Assembly (NCBI GenBank): GCA_023230665.1
Contig: JALNWY010000001.1
Location: 31,376-95,375 of the forward strand
Length of the DNA: 64,000 nt
Direction of reading: 5' to 3'
From: Deltaproteobacteria bacterium
Lineage (GTDB): Bacteria > Desulfobacterota > Desulfomonilia > UBA1062
Shown here: positions 8,858 to 18,428 of the stretch, piece after piece
Numbering within the stretch: the stretch's first letter is position 1
Layout: every line of letters starts with the position of its first letter
The notes under the pieces: model-generated
What the model was told of the DNA's origin: nothing
Databases searched by the model: none
What the model saw: the letters and a program-made list of their open reading frames with translations, nothing else
Translations under genes and position numbers: made by a program

Positions 8858-10225
8858 TTACCCGATTTTGCTGCGAAGAAAGTCCATGGCTTCGCCCCTG
8901 GTCCGGACCTCTCCTCTGGCTCGGGCCTCCTCAATGGTTCGCAGCCACTTCCCCACCTCCGGCCCGGCACCGCCTCCCAGGACTCCGGCCACGTCGCTGC
9001 CGGAGACCAACGGGTTCTTCTTGTGCTCCTGATATGTGGTGCAATAGTACTCCCAAATCCTGGCCACGGTCTGCCGGGGAAAGGACTCCTGCGTCTGCAC
9101 CCGGGAGAGGGAGAGCAGGAGGGTCTCGGGGAGCTGCTGAGCGGTATTCTCACAAAACCGGTGGATATCCAGCACAGAGGGGTTCCGCTGTGCAAGGAAC
9201 TCCCGGGTGCGCTTCTCCCGGGCCAGAAGCGAGCGGATCGTCCTGGCGGAGCGGGTGGAAAACCGGAGCGAGGAACAGAGGTCCATTGCCCTGCCCTCCA
9301 TGGAGCGATCCCGGGCCGATATCTCGCTCTCCCCGCTCTGGAGATGCCCCGATCTCAGCCCCTCCAGTCCCAGCAGAAACGAGGCGAGCCTGAGCAGGGC
9401 ACCCCGCTGGACCCTGCTTTCGGTTTCCTCTGTCAGAGAGCTCAAGCATCCGGGCATCAGGGCATCGCAGGCATAGATGATGCCGTCCAGCTCCTGACAG
9501 GCCGGGATGACCGAGAGAAGCAGGGCGTGCTGGTGATCGCCTCCATGATCTTGCTCCGGGAAATACGGGGCGAACAGGACAGGGACCAGGGCATTCCAGG
9601 TGAGCAGCCGCAAGAAGTCCGCCCCGTGAACAGTGCGAAGCGCCTGGAGAATTTCCTGCCTGATGCGCTCGCCGGAAACCCCCTTGAGCCTCCTGGCATG
9701 CTGTTTGATCATCCGGGAGGTTTCCTCGTGCATGGCGAAATCGAGCGTCACCGAGAATCTCACGGCCCGCAGGCCCCTCAGCGGGTCGTTCAGCAGGTTT
9801 TCTTCTGAAACGATCCTGATCGTCCCGCAGGAGAGGTCGTGAAACCCGCCCAGGGGATCGATGAACCTGCGATGGGCTATATCATATGCCATGGCATTGA
9901 TGGTGAGATCCCGGGATCTCAGGTCTTCTTCGATGCTCAGACCCTTGGGCTCGGAAATGTCGATGCTCGCGCCCGAGGATTTCAGGGCGATCCGGATGAC
10001 CCCGCGGCGTTCATCCATCCAGAACGGTCTGGCGCCGAGCCGGCCGGCGATCCTCCCGGCCAGATCCGCAACCGGCGCATAGGTGACGAGATCGAAGTCC
10101 AGAGGGACCCTGCCCAGGAGCATGTCCCGGATGCATCCCCCCACGAGGTAGGTCCCCTGGGGAAAGAGATCTTCGATCTGCTTTAAGATCTCATTGCTTG
10201 AGACGGTTCTCGACAGATCGTGCAT
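8858..10225 (-). CDS. CCA tRNA nucleotidyltransferase / poly(A) polymerase family protein
   Basis: This is a class II nucleotidyltransferase of 455 residues. The catalytic motif is visible as LVGGCIRDMLLG followed by DFDLV (the metal-binding Asp pair). Then come RSRDLTINAMAYD and DPLRGLRAVRFS, which form the neck and base-recognition motifs. The C-terminal half holds a degenerate HD-like region (HQHALLLSVIPAC). It should add or repair the CCA end of tRNAs; both tRNA genes in this window lack an encoded CCA, which fits such a need. Poly(A) polymerase activity cannot be excluded by sequence alone. The ATG at 10225 overlaps the end of hisD by 35 nt, suggesting coupling. Confidence 0.88.
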   Translation of the reverse strand: MHDLSRTVSSNEILKQIEDLFPQGTYLVGGCIRDMLLGRVPLDFDLVTYAPVADLAGRIAGRLGARPFWMDERRGVIRIALKSSGASIDISEPKGLSIEEDLRSRDLTINAMAYDIAHRRFIDPLGGFHDLSCGTIRIVSEENLLNDPLRGLRAVRFSVTLDFAMHEETSRMIKQHARRLKGVSGERIRQEILQALRTVHGADFLRLLTWNALVPVLFAPYFPEQDHGGDHQHALLLSVIPACQELDGIIYACDALMPGCLSSLTEETESRVQRGALLRLASFLLGLEGLRSGHLQSGESEISARDRSMEGRAMDLCSSLRFSTRSARTIRSLLAREKRTREFLAQRNPSVLDIHRFCENTAQQLPETLLLSLSRVQTQESFPRQTVARIWEYYCTTYQEHKKNPLVSGSDVAGVLGGGAGPEVGKWLRTIEEARARGEVRTRGEAMDFLRSKIG

Positions 10226-11480
10226 GAGCCTCCAGCCCTTCCGCCCGTGCAATCTGAACGGCCAGCGTGCCGAGCTCCCGGATGGCGCGCTCGGGCGCAT
10301 AGAGGATCGACGACCTCTTGATAAAATCGTGGACCCCCAGAGGGGAGGAGAACCTGGCCGTGGAGCCGGTGGGAAGGGTATGATTGGGCCCGGCGATGTA
10401 ATCCCCTATCGCCTCCGGGGTATGATACCCCAGGAATATGGCGCCCGCATTCCTGACCTTACCCAGATGATCGAACGCATTGGCCATCATCAGCTCCAAA
10501 TGCTCGGGCGCCACCGTATTGGCAACTGCGAACGCCTCGTCAAGATCTTTCGTGACCACGCACAGGCTGTGCTCCCCCAGGGACGTCTTCAGCACCTCCC
10601 TTCGGGGGAGTGCCTGTGCCAGGTCCTCTGCTTTTTCCATGACGGCGCGGGCCAGTCCTTCGCAGGGTGTGACCAGGATGGCCGATGCACAGGGATCGTG
10701 CTCTGCCTGTGAAAGGAGGTCCATGGCCACGGTCTCGGGATCAGCCCCGTCATCGGCGATGATAAGGATCTCCGAGGGACCGGCAAAGGCGTCGATCCCC
10801 ACCCGGCCTTGGACGAGCCTCTTGGCATGAGCCACATAGATGTTGCCCGGACCCACGATCTTGTCGACCCGGGGGATGGTGCCGGTGCCGAAGGTCAGTG
10901 CGGCCACGGCCTGGGCGCCTCCGATTCGGAAGATTCTCTGCACTCCGGCGATATGCGCGGCCGCCAGAAGAGCGTCGCTCACCACGCCTCCCGGTGTGGG
11001 TGAAACCACCACGATCTCTTCCACGCCCGCGATCCTCGCAGGGATGACATTCATCAGGAGGGTGGAGGGGAACGCATTTCTCCCTCCAGGCACATACACG
11101 CCCACGCTGCTCAGGGCCGTGACCTTCTGACCGAGGATCATGCCGCTGTCATCGGTGGTGATCCAGGAGCGCTCCATCTGCCGGGCGTGAAAGGACTCGA
11201 TCCGGGACGCAGCGGTGCTCAGCGCCGAGAAGAGGGCCCTGTCTATCCTGGAGGGTGCCTGTTCGATCTCCTGGCGCGTGATTGCAAAACCCTCGGCAGC
11301 GGGATCGAATTCGTCGAACCTTTGCGTATACTCGGCCAGCGCGGCATCCCCGCGGCTCTTGATGTCTCGGATGATGGCCCGGACCGATTCGTCCACCTCT
11401 TCCGGGGTGCCCGTCAACCTGTCCAGAATGCCTGCGAGGGCCTCACGCCAGCCAGGCAGGTTCGTCGAGAGCATCTCCAT
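10191..11480 (-). CDS. hisD: Histidinol dehydrogenase
   Basis: HisD catalyses the last two steps of histidine synthesis, oxidising L-histidinol to L-histidine with two NAD+ and one zinc. The 429-residue protein shows the family landmarks VYVPGGRNAFPSTLLMNV, the VDKIVGPGNIYVA segment, AGPSEILIIAD, LLSQAEHDP and the C-terminal zinc and catalytic region APEHLELM with GPNHTLPT. AAGGGGGAT precedes the ATG at 11480, which overlaps the murA stop by one base. No other his gene is in the window, so histidine synthesis genes are scattered in this genome. It is translated in series with murA upstream and the CCA-adding enzyme downstream. Confidence 0.96.
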   Translation of the reverse strand: MEMLSTNLPGWREALAGILDRLTGTPEEVDESVRAIIRDIKSRGDAALAEYTQRFDEFDPAAEGFAITRQEIEQAPSRIDRALFSALSTAASRIESFHARQMERSWITTDDSGMILGQKVTALSSVGVYVPGGRNAFPSTLLMNVIPARIAGVEEIVVVSPTPGGVVSDALLAAAHIAGVQRIFRIGGAQAVAALTFGTGTIPRVDKIVGPGNIYVAHAKRLVQGRVGIDAFAGPSEILIIADDGADPETVAMDLLSQAEHDPCASAILVTPCEGLARAVMEKAEDLAQALPRREVLKTSLGEHSLCVVTKDLDEAFAVANTVAPEHLELMMANAFDHLGKVRNAGAIFLGYHTPEAIGDYIAGPNHTLPTGSTARFSSPLGVHDFIKRSSILYAPERAIRELGTLAVQIARAEGLEAHARSVENRLKQ

Positions 11481-12748
11481 CACAGATCCCCCTTCTCTCT
11501 CGTGACTTGGGCCCCGAGCTTTGCCAGCTTCACGTCCAGGCATTCATATCCGCGGTCCAGATGATAGATCCTCCTGACCTCGGTATATCCCTTGGCATTG
11601 AGCGCCGCCAGCACCAGGCTTGCCGAGGCCCTCAGATCAGTGGCCATGACCGTAGCGCCCTGGAACTGGTCCACCCCCTGCACGATCACGGTGCTCCCCG
11701 CTTCCTGAAGCTCGGCGCCCATGCGCACCAGCTCGGGAACGTGCATGAACCGGTTCTCGAAGATGTTCTCCGTGATGCACGAAACCCCTTTTGCCACGCA
11801 TGCCAGGGCCATGATCTGGGCCTGCATGTCCGTGGGAAAACCGGGGAAGGGCACGGTCTCCACGCGGGTCGGCAACAGCTCGCCGGTGCCGTCTACCAGG
11901 AGCCCTCCATCAGAGAGATCAGTGATGGAAATACCCATCTCGACCAGCTTCTCGATCACGGCCGCCAGGTGGTCTGCGCGGTGATTTCTCAAGACGATCC
12001 GGCCTTTCGTGATGGCGCCGGCCACGATCAGGGTGCCGGTTTCTATCCGGTCCGGGATGATCCGATAATTCGTTCCGGAAAGCGACCTGACCCCCTCGAT
12101 GGTGATGGTGCTCTCCCCCGCACCTTCGATGCGGGCCCCCATGGCGTTGAGGGCGTGAGCGAGATCCACCACCTCGGGCTCCTTGGCCGCTCCCCGGATG
12201 ATCGTGGTGCCTTCCGCAAGCGCAGCCGCCATGAGGATGTTCTCTGTGCCGCCCACTGTGGTGTTGTCGAACACAATGGCCGCGCCCTTGAGACGGCCGT
12301 TCGTCCTGGCCATGACATATCCGTGAGAGAGATTGATCTCTGCTCCCATCCTGGCCAGGGCCTTGAGGTGCATGTCTATGGGCCTGACCCCGATGGCGCA
12401 CCCGCCCGGAAGCGATACCTTTGCCCGGCCGAATTTTGCCAGGAGCGGCCCGAGGACCAGAATGGAGGCCCTCATGCTCTTGACAAGGTCGTACGGGGCC
12501 TCGCACGAACGGATCCCCGCCGGATCGATCTCGACGGTATCGTCACCGGTTCTCTGCACCTTCATCCCCAGGGTGGAGAGAACATCGCTCATGGTCTTGA
12601 TGTCTCGGAGCTTCGGCACGTTGGTATACGTGCAGGGCCCATCCGCCAGGATAGAAGAGCACATGACGGGCAGCGACGCATTCTTTGATCCCGAGACGCT
12701 CACCTCTCCCTGTAAGGGTGTGCCGCCGCAGATGATGAACTTATCCAC
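11480..12748 (-). CDS. murA: UDP-N-acetylglucosamine 1-carboxyvinyltransferase
   Basis: MurA transfers enolpyruvate from PEP to UDP-GlcNAc, the first committed step of peptidoglycan synthesis in the cytoplasm. The catalytic loop LPGGCAIGVRP is intact with Cys at about residue 117, so the enzyme should have the usual fosfomycin-target cysteine. The SGSKNASLP opening, TVGGTENILMAA and FPTDMQAQ segments are typical. The length of 422 residues is normal. It overlaps prmC by 8 nt at its start and hisD by 1 nt at its end, so it sits in the middle of a tightly coupled operon. Confidence 0.97.
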   Translation of the reverse strand: MDKFIICGGTPLQGEVSVSGSKNASLPVMCSSILADGPCTYTNVPKLRDIKTMSDVLSTLGMKVQRTGDDTVEIDPAGIRSCEAPYDLVKSMRASILVLGPLLAKFGRAKVSLPGGCAIGVRPIDMHLKALARMGAEINLSHGYVMARTNGRLKGAAIVFDNTTVGGTENILMAAALAEGTTIIRGAAKEPEVVDLAHALNAMGARIEGAGESTITIEGVRSLSGTNYRIIPDRIETGTLIVAGAITKGRIVLRNHRADHLAAVIEKLVEMGISITDLSDGGLLVDGTGELLPTRVETVPFPGFPTDMQAQIMALACVAKGVSCITENIFENRFMHVPELVRMGAELQEAGSTVIVQGVDQFQGATVMATDLRASASLVLAALNAKGYTEVRRIYHLDRGYECLDVKLAKLGAQVTREKGDL

Positions 12749-13592
12749 TGATCCTCTCCACGATCACGGCCCGGTCGATCCCGGACAGGTCCCTGATCCA
12801 CTGGAGCTGCGCGAGTTTCCTGTTTTTCCGTATCATCCGCTCCACCTCATGCCTCTGGCCATATCCTGTTTCCAGAATGAGCTTTCCGCCCGGCGCCAGG
12901 TGCCTGTGCACCGCAGCCAGAATTTCTCTTATTACATCAAGACCGTCATTGCCAGCAAAAAGGGCCCCCTTGGGCTCGAAGCGCACGACATCGGCCGGGA
13001 GCCTGCCGGAATCTGTCAGAGCGATGTAGGGAGGGTTTGCGACGATGATGGAAAACTCCTCGGAAAGGGCGCGAAAATCGGCTCCCTGGAAGAGATGGAG
13101 CCTTGGAGATACGCCGTGGATACGCGCGTTTTCCCTGGCGGTTGCCAGGGTTTTTCTGCTGGTGTCGTTCCCGAATCCGACGAGATCCGGCCTGCCCAGG
13201 AGGATGGAGATGATCACCGCACCCGAGCCCACACCCAGCTCAAAGACCGCGCTGTCCAAAGGCGCCAGATCGACCGCCTTTTCCACGAGGATTTCCGTCT
13301 CGCTGCGGGGAATGAGGACATCGGGGTTCACCTGGAAGGTGTGGGAATAGAATTCCTTGCGCCCGAGAATGTACGCTACGGGCTCGCGCGCAGATCGCCT
13401 CTTCAGGAGAACCCGGTAGGCTGCCAGCTCATCGGGCGAAAGGGGCCTGTCCATGTCGAGGTAGAGCTGGATCCGCTCCTTACCAAGCGCATGGGACAGG
13501 AGCACTTCTGCATCCAGCCGGGGAGTATCGATTCCCTTATCCTGAAGATACCCCTTTGCCCAGGCGAGAACCGACCGGATGGTCCATGTCAC
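12741..13592 (-). CDS. prmC: Peptide chain release factor N5-glutamine methyltransferase
   Basis: PrmC methylates the glutamine of the GGQ motif in release factors. The 283-residue protein has the N-terminal helical domain and the substrate-facing LGRKEFYSHTFQVNPDVLIPR segment. It also has a SAM-binding ELGVGSGAVII and the diagnostic catalytic NPPYIAL. It lies directly downstream of prfA, its substrate gene, with a 4-nt gap, the common bacterial arrangement. Its end overlaps murA by 8 nt. Confidence 0.95.
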   Translation of the reverse strand: MTWTIRSVLAWAKGYLQDKGIDTPRLDAEVLLSHALGKERIQLYLDMDRPLSPDELAAYRVLLKRRSAREPVAYILGRKEFYSHTFQVNPDVLIPRSETEILVEKAVDLAPLDSAVFELGVGSGAVIISILLGRPDLVGFGNDTSRKTLATARENARIHGVSPRLHLFQGADFRALSEEFSIIVANPPYIALTDSGRLPADVVRFEPKGALFAGNDGLDVIREILAAVHRHLAPGGKLILETGYGQRHEVERMIRKNRKLAQLQWIRDLSGIDRAVIVERISG

Positions 13593-13596
13593 GCCT

Positions 13597-14664
13597 TTAG
13601 CTCCCGGTATGGTTCAGAGCCTCTGCCTGGTAGTGGGCGGTAAGCTCGTCCACGAGCTCGTCGATGTTTCCCTCGAGGACCTGTGGAAGCTTGTGCAGGG
13701 TCAGGTTGATCCGGTGGTCCGTCACCCGGCCCTGGGGAAAGTTATAGGTCCGGATCCGCTCGCTCCGGTCGCCGGTACCCACCTGCAGCCTTCTCTGGGA
13801 TGCGATCTCCTCGGCCTGATCCTCCTGGTACTTCTGAAGGAGCCTGGACCTGAGCACCCGCATGGCCTTGGCCTTGTTCTTGTGCTGAGACTTCTCGTCC
13901 TGGCAGGAGACCACGATCCCGGTGGGAATGTGGGTGATCCTTACCGCGGACTCGGTCTTGTTGACATGCTGGCCTCCGGCTCCAGAGGACCGGTAGGTGT
14001 CGATGCGCAGGTCCTGCGGATCGACATGGACATCGACCTCCTCGGCCTCGGGCAGCACCGCGACCGTAACCGCCGAGGTGTGGATCCTGCCGCTTGCCTC
14101 GGTGGCGGGTACCCGCTGCACCCGGTGCACCCCGCTCTCGTACTTGAGGCGGGAGTAAGCGCCGTGGCCGGTGATGGCGGCAATGACTTCTTTGATCCCG
14201 CCGATGCCGGTCTCGTTGATGCTCAGGAGTTCGACCCGCCAGTTCCTTTCTTCTGCATAACGGGTGTACATCCGGAAGAGGTCGGCGGCGAACAGGCCTG
14301 CCTCCTCCCCCCCGGTGCCGGCCCTGATCTCCAGGATCACGTCTTTTTCGTCCAGGGGGTCTTTGGGGATCATGAGGGTCTTCAGGGTGTGTTCGAGCTC
14401 GCGCTTCCTTTCTTTTAAAGCGGCGAGTTCCTCGCGCACCAGGGCCTTTATCTCGGGGTCCGGGTCGTCGAGCATGGACTCGTGCCCGCTGATCTCTTCA
14501 TTGACTTCCTTGAGGCCCAGGTAGGGGCCCATGAACTCTTCGAGCGAGGCGTGTTCCCGTGCAAGCGCGGTATACTGGGAATGATTCTGAATGACCGTGG
14601 GATCGGCCAGGAGATCGGAGAGCTCGTGGTAGCGAGATTCGATCTCCTTGATTTTATCCTGCAT
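13597..14664 (-). CDS. prfA: Peptide chain release factor 1
   Basis: RF1 terminates translation at UAA and UAG. The peptidyl-tRNA hydrolysis motif is present as [14 protein letters not shown]. The stop-codon recognition tripeptide PAT appears in [17 protein letters not shown] or PVT marks RF1, whereas RF2 has SPF. The length of 355 residues is normal and no programmed frameshift is needed. The gene lies between rpmE and prmC on the same strand, forming the rho-rpmE-prfA-prmC order common in bacteria. Confidence 0.96.
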   Translation of the reverse strand: MQDKIKEIESRYHELSDLLADPTVIQNHSQYTALAREHASLEEFMGPYLGLKEVNEEISGHESMLDDPDPEIKALVREELAALKERKRELEHTLKTLMIPKDPLDEKDVILEIRAGTGGEEAGLFAADLFRMYTRYAEERNWRVELLSINETGIGGIKEVIAAITGHGAYSRLKYESGVHRVQRVPATEASGRIHTSAVTVAVLPEAEEVDVHVDPQDLRIDTYRSSGAGGQHVNKTESAVRITHIPTGIVVSCQDEKSQHKNKAKAMRVLRSRLLQKYQEDQAEEIASQRRLQVGTGDRSERIRTYNFPQGRVTDHRINLTLHKLPQVLEGNIDELVDELTAHYQAEALNHTGS

Positions 14665-14682
14665 ACTGATGGTTCTGTGCTC

Positions 14683-14904
14683 TTACTTCTTCTCCGCCTT
14701 GTTGAGGTAGTCTCCGTATTTTCTCCTGAACAGCTCCGCTTTGCCCGCGGTGGCGGTCAGTCTCTGCTGCCCGGTGTAGAAGGGATGGCAGGCACTGCAT
14801 ATTTCCACCCTGATGTCCTTTTTGGTGGAACGCGTCTTGAAGCTGTTGCCGCATGCGCAGGTAACCGTTGTTTCGTGATATTCCGGATGGATATCCTTTT
14901 TCAT
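14683..14904 (-). CDS. rpmE: 50S ribosomal protein L31 (zinc-binding type)
   Basis: This 73-residue protein is L31 of the C+ type. The zinc ligands are seen as CACG near residue 16 and [10 protein letters not shown] near residue 37, and IHPEY and [17 protein letters not shown] are typical. It lies 12 nt downstream of rho and 18 nt upstream of prfA. The zinc-binding form may be replaced by a zinc-free paralogue under zinc limitation in some bacteria; no paralogue is present in this window. Confidence 0.95.
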   Translation of the reverse strand: MKKDIHPEYHETTVTCACGNSFKTRSTKKDIRVEICSACHPFYTGQQRLTATAGKAELFRRKYGDYLNKAEKK

Positions 14905-14916
14905 TGTCCGTTACTC

Positions 14917-16164
14917 CTATTTATTCATTGACTCCAGGAAGTCGGCATTATTATCCGTCTTTGATAATTTGTCCAGCAGAAATTCAATGCTGTCTACGGG
15001 GTTTAAGGGGCTCAGAAGCTTCCTCAAGATCCAGATGCGATCGAGCTGCTCCTTGGGCAGCAGGAGCTCCTCTTTTCGCGTGCCCGACTTGGATATGTCG
15101 ACCGCTGGGAACACCCGCCGCTCCATGATGGACCGATCGAGATGGATCTCCATATTGCCGGTCCCCTTGAATTCTTCATAGATGACCTCGTCCATGCGCG
15201 AACCCGTGTCGATCAGGGCCGTTGCAATGATGGTGATGCTCCCGCCCTCTTCGATGTTTCGGGCGGCCCCGAAAAACCGTTTCGGCTTCTGCAGGGCATT
15301 GGCGTCGATCCCGCCGGAGAGCAGCTTACCCGAAGGAGGGCACACGGTGTTGTGGGCACGGGCCAGCCTGGTAAGCGAATCCAGGAGGATGACTACATCA
15401 TTTTTATACTCCACCAGGCGCTTGGCCTTCTCCATCACCATCCGGGCTACCTGAACGTGCCGGGAAGCGGGCTCGTCGAAGGTGGACGCCACCACCTCGC
15501 CATTGACCGAACGCTGCATGTCGGTCACCTCTTCGGGCCGCTCGTCGATGAGCAGGACCATGAGAACCACCTCGGGATGGTTGGAGGTAATGCTGTTGGC
15601 GATGTTCTGGAGCATCATGGTCTTCCCGGCCTTGGGAGGCGACACGATGATTCCCCGCTGGCCCTTGCCGATGGGTGAGAGCAGGTCCAGGGTCCGGCCG
15701 GTCAGATTGTCGTGCAAGGTCTCCAGGGTGAACTTCTCCATGGGGTACAGCGGGGTGAGGTTGTCGAAGGGCACCCGGTGTTTGGCCTCGTCGGGGTCTT
15801 CGCCGTTTATGGTCTCCAGCTTGAGCAGGGCGAAGTACCGCTCGTTGTCTTTTGGCGGGCGGATCTGGCCCCGCACCTCATCGCCGTTCTTGAGATTGAA
15901 CTTGCGGATCTGGGACGGGGATACATATATGTCGTCTGGACCGGGAAGGTAGCTGTAGTCTGCCGAACGCAGAAAACCGAACCCGTCCGGGAGTATCTCC
16001 AGCGTGCCCTGCCCGGAAATATAGACGTCTTTTTCCGACTGGGCCTGGAGGATGGCAAAGATCAGCTCCTGCCTGGTCATGGTGGCAGAGCCCTCGATAT
16101 TAAGCGCGTTTGCGGCTTCAAGAAGTTCTTTGGGCTCAACCTTCTTCAAGTCTTCTAAATGCAT
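14917..16164 (-). CDS. rho: Transcription termination factor Rho
   Basis: Rho is the hexameric RNA helicase for factor-dependent termination. The 415-residue protein has the N-terminal Rho domain ([19 protein letters not shown]), the RNA-binding OSB fold with [21 protein letters not shown], and the ATPase core. The Walker A is PPKAGKT, the Walker B is [15 protein letters not shown], and the Q/R loops follow. The start at 16164 is preceded by AAAGGATA. A bidirectional-looking terminator hairpin separates it from the upstream beta-oxidation gene, so rho probably has its own promoter in the roughly 110-bp leader. rpmE follows after 12 nt. Confidence 0.97.
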   Translation of the reverse strand: MHLEDLKKVEPKELLEAANALNIEGSATMTRQELIFAILQAQSEKDVYISGQGTLEILPDGFGFLRSADYSYLPGPDDIYVSPSQIRKFNLKNGDEVRGQIRPPKDNERYFALLKLETINGEDPDEAKHRVPFDNLTPLYPMEKFTLETLHDNLTGRTLDLLSPIGKGQRGIIVSPPKAGKTMMLQNIANSITSNHPEVVLMVLLIDERPEEVTDMQRSVNGEVVASTFDEPASRHVQVARMVMEKAKRLVEYKNDVVILLDSLTRLARAHNTVCPPSGKLLSGGIDANALQKPKRFFGAARNIEEGGSITIIATALIDTGSRMDEVIYEEFKGTGNMEIHLDRSIMERRVFPAVDISKSGTRKEELLLPKEQLDRIWILRKLLSPLNPVDSIEFLLDKLSKTDNNADFLESMNK

Positions 16165-16273
16165 ATCAGTATCCTTTCGGCTATTTGAAGTGAAGTGCTG
16201 TGAAATAGTGAAGAAACACTACAACAGTTTGGTACAGTCTGAACTAAATGAATCGATAAATAATGTCAAGGAG

Positions 16274-16321
16274 AAAAAAAGCGGGAAAAAGCTATCCAGT
16301 ACTGCCTTTCCCCGCTTTTTT
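16274..16321 (-). terminator. Intrinsic terminator after the fad operon
   Basis: A-rich arm plus GCGGG at 16274-16285 pairs with CCCGC plus a T-run at 16311-16321, leaving a 25-nt loop that can pair further. Read on the minus strand it ends in a run of T, directly after the stop of the FadJ-like gene and before the rho leader. The symmetry of the A and T tracts means it could work on either strand. Confidence 0.65.
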
Positions 16322-16337
16322 CGTCATGGGTGAATCC

Positions 16338-18416
16338 TTATTCCTTTTCGAGCAGGCCCTGGGGATGGAACTTCCTGCCGCAGGCCTTTTCCGAATAGCC
16401 CATCTGATCGAGGTACGGAGTGATGCCGCCCATGAAGAACGGCCAGCCGGCGCCCATGATCACGCCGGTGTCCACATCCTTCGGGCTTGCCACAACGCCC
16501 TCTTTCAGGATGAGATCGATCTCCTGGGCCACCCTCATGAGCACGCGGTCCTTGATCTCCTGATCAGTGAAGCTCTTGCTGCCCTGGGGCCAGCCCTGTT
16601 TGATCTCGGGGTCCACGTCGATGCCCGTATCCGTGAAGGTGAGCAGCTGCTTCTTGCCCTTTGTCACCAGGTTCTTCAGGCCTCCGCTCACCGGGAACCG
16701 CTCGGGCCACGAGGCATTGAGCGTCTCCTGCACGTGCAGAGCGATTGCCGGACCCACGAGACCCGCCAGGGTAAACGGCGACATGGGGAATCCGAGGTCT
16801 ACCACGGCGTTGTCCACCTGCATGAAATCGGCGCCTTCGTCGATGCACTGGAAGATGCCGTCCATCCAGGCCAGCAGGATCCGGTTGACCAGGAAGGCCG
16901 GTGCGTTCTTTACGAGAACCGGGGTCTTCTTGATCCGCTTGGCGATGTCAAAGGCCGTGGCCAGTACCACTTCGCTGGTCTTCTCGGCCTTGATGATCTC
17001 CACCAGAGGCAGCACCGCGATGGGGTTGAAGAAATGGAAGCCCACCACGCGGGACGGATCCTTGAGGAACTTGGCCATCTCGGAGATGTCGAGCGACGAG
17101 GTGTTGGTGAGGAACAGGCACTCGGGCTTGCAGACCTCTTCGAGCTCGCCGAAGACCTTCTGCTTGATGCCGATCTCCTCGAACACCGCCTCGATCACGA
17201 AGTCGCAGTCTTCGAACCCGTCATAGGTGACCGTGCCGGTGATGAGATCTTCGCCCATCCACCTGGCATCGGCTGCGCTCATTCTGCCCTTCTTCGCCCG
17301 CTTGCCGAGCTGCTCGCGTACATAGGCAAGTCCTTTGTCCACGAACTCCTGCTTGATGTCCTTCATGATCACGGGGCACTGGAAGCGCTGCGCAAAGAGC
17401 AGGGCCATCTGCGAGGCCATGAGGCCGGCGCCGATGACGCCGATCTTGTTGATGCCGTAGCCCTTCACCTCTTTCGGAGGTCTTCCGGGCAGCTTCTTTG
17501 CCCTTCTCTGGGTGAGGTCGAAGGAATAGACGCTGCTGAGGAACTGGCGGGACTTGATCATGTCGGCAAGGGTCTGGTTCTCCTGCTCGAAACCCTCGTC
17601 CAGAGACCAGTCGGCCGCGCCCTTGATGAGGTCCAGGGCCCGGTAGGGGGCCATGGCGCCGGAGTGCACCCTGCCAAGAACCGCGAACTTGGTGTTGTTG
17701 TAGAGCTCGTCGCTCATCTTCGGGTCGATTTTCTTGCGCTCGATCTTCTCTTCGCCCGTGATGATGTTCTCCAGGAGCCTGATGGAGTCGTCCACGAACT
17801 CGATCGGTGCAATGAGCCGGTCTGCCAGGCCCATCTCGAAGGCCTTCTTGGAGTTGATCATGGCGTTCATGTTCAGCGGGTTGGTGATGATGAGCTGAAT
17901 GGCGACTTCAGGACCTGCCAGCTTGGTGACGAGCTGGGTCCCGCCCCATCCGGGCACGAGGCCCAGGAAGCACTCGGGCAGGGCATAGTGGTCGCAGCCG
18001 CCCGGGCTTTTTGAGATGGTGCGGTAGTCGTGATACAACCCCACTTCCACTCCGCCGCCCATGGCCGCGCCGTTGATGGCCGCCAGGGTGGGGATTTTCA
18101 GGTCCATGATACGCTTGAACGAGCTGTGGCCCATCCTGCCGATCTGCACCGCGTCGTCGCGGGACATGCCGGGATCCACGCTCATGATGTCCGCGCCCAC
18201 GTTGAAGATGAAGGGCTTGCCCACCAGGAGCCAGCCTTTCACGTCCGGATCGCTCTCCACGATGTCCAGGACCTTGTTCAGGGATTCAAAGGCCTCAAAG
18301 CCCCAGGTATTGGGGACGTTATAGCTCTGCCCATTGTCCATGGTGACAATGGCGATTTTGCCCGCCTTCTTTGATTCGTAGAAATTCAGCTTGCATGTCA
18401 TGATATATTTGGCCAT
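16338..18416 (-). CDS. Bifunctional enoyl-CoA hydratase / 3-hydroxyacyl-CoA dehydrogenase (FadJ/FadB-like)
   Basis: This 692-residue fusion catalyses the hydration and oxidation steps of fatty acid beta-oxidation, or the reverse reactions. Residues 1 to about 290 form a crotonase domain. The oxyanion segment is FNVGADI and the two catalytic glutamates are present, E124 in GGGVEVGL and E148 in ALPECFLGL. From about residue 325 an NAD-binding Rossmann domain begins with GVIGAGLMASQMA. The catalytic His lies in GFHFFNPI, and VKNAPAFLVNRIL follows. An AGGAGG eight nt before the ATG supports the start. It follows the thiolase gene after 12 nt, so the two form an operon. This points to growth on, or syntrophic oxidation of, fatty acids, by inference. 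Confidence 0.93.
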   Translation of the reverse strand: MAKYIMTCKLNFYESKKAGKIAIVTMDNGQSYNVPNTWGFEAFESLNKVLDIVESDPDVKGWLLVGKPFIFNVGADIMSVDPGMSRDDAVQIGRMGHSSFKRIMDLKIPTLAAINGAAMGGGVEVGLYHDYRTISKSPGGCDHYALPECFLGLVPGWGGTQLVTKLAGPEVAIQLIITNPLNMNAMINSKKAFEMGLADRLIAPIEFVDDSIRLLENIITGEEKIERKKIDPKMSDELYNNTKFAVLGRVHSGAMAPYRALDLIKGAADWSLDEGFEQENQTLADMIKSRQFLSSVYSFDLTQRRAKKLPGRPPKEVKGYGINKIGVIGAGLMASQMALLFAQRFQCPVIMKDIKQEFVDKGLAYVREQLGKRAKKGRMSAADARWMGEDLITGTVTYDGFEDCDFVIEAVFEEIGIKQKVFGELEEVCKPECLFLTNTSSLDISEMAKFLKDPSRVVGFHFFNPIAVLPLVEIIKAEKTSEVVLATAFDIAKRIKKTPVLVKNAPAFLVNRILLAWMDGIFQCIDEGADFMQVDNAVVDLGFPMSPFTLAGLVGPAIALHVQETLNASWPERFPVSGGLKNLVTKGKKQLLTFTDTGIDVDPEIKQGWPQGSKSFTDQEIKDRVLMRVAQEIDLILKEGVVASPKDVDTGVIMGAGWPFFMGGITPYLDQMGYSEKACGRKFHPQGLLEKE

Positions 18417-18428
18417 GTCATCAACCTC

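Noticed and set aside
16263..18014. Long plus-strand frame opposite the FadJ-like gene
   Set aside because: Shadow of the FadJ-like gene; rich in Leu, Asp and His with no domain, while the minus strand has full catalytic motifs.
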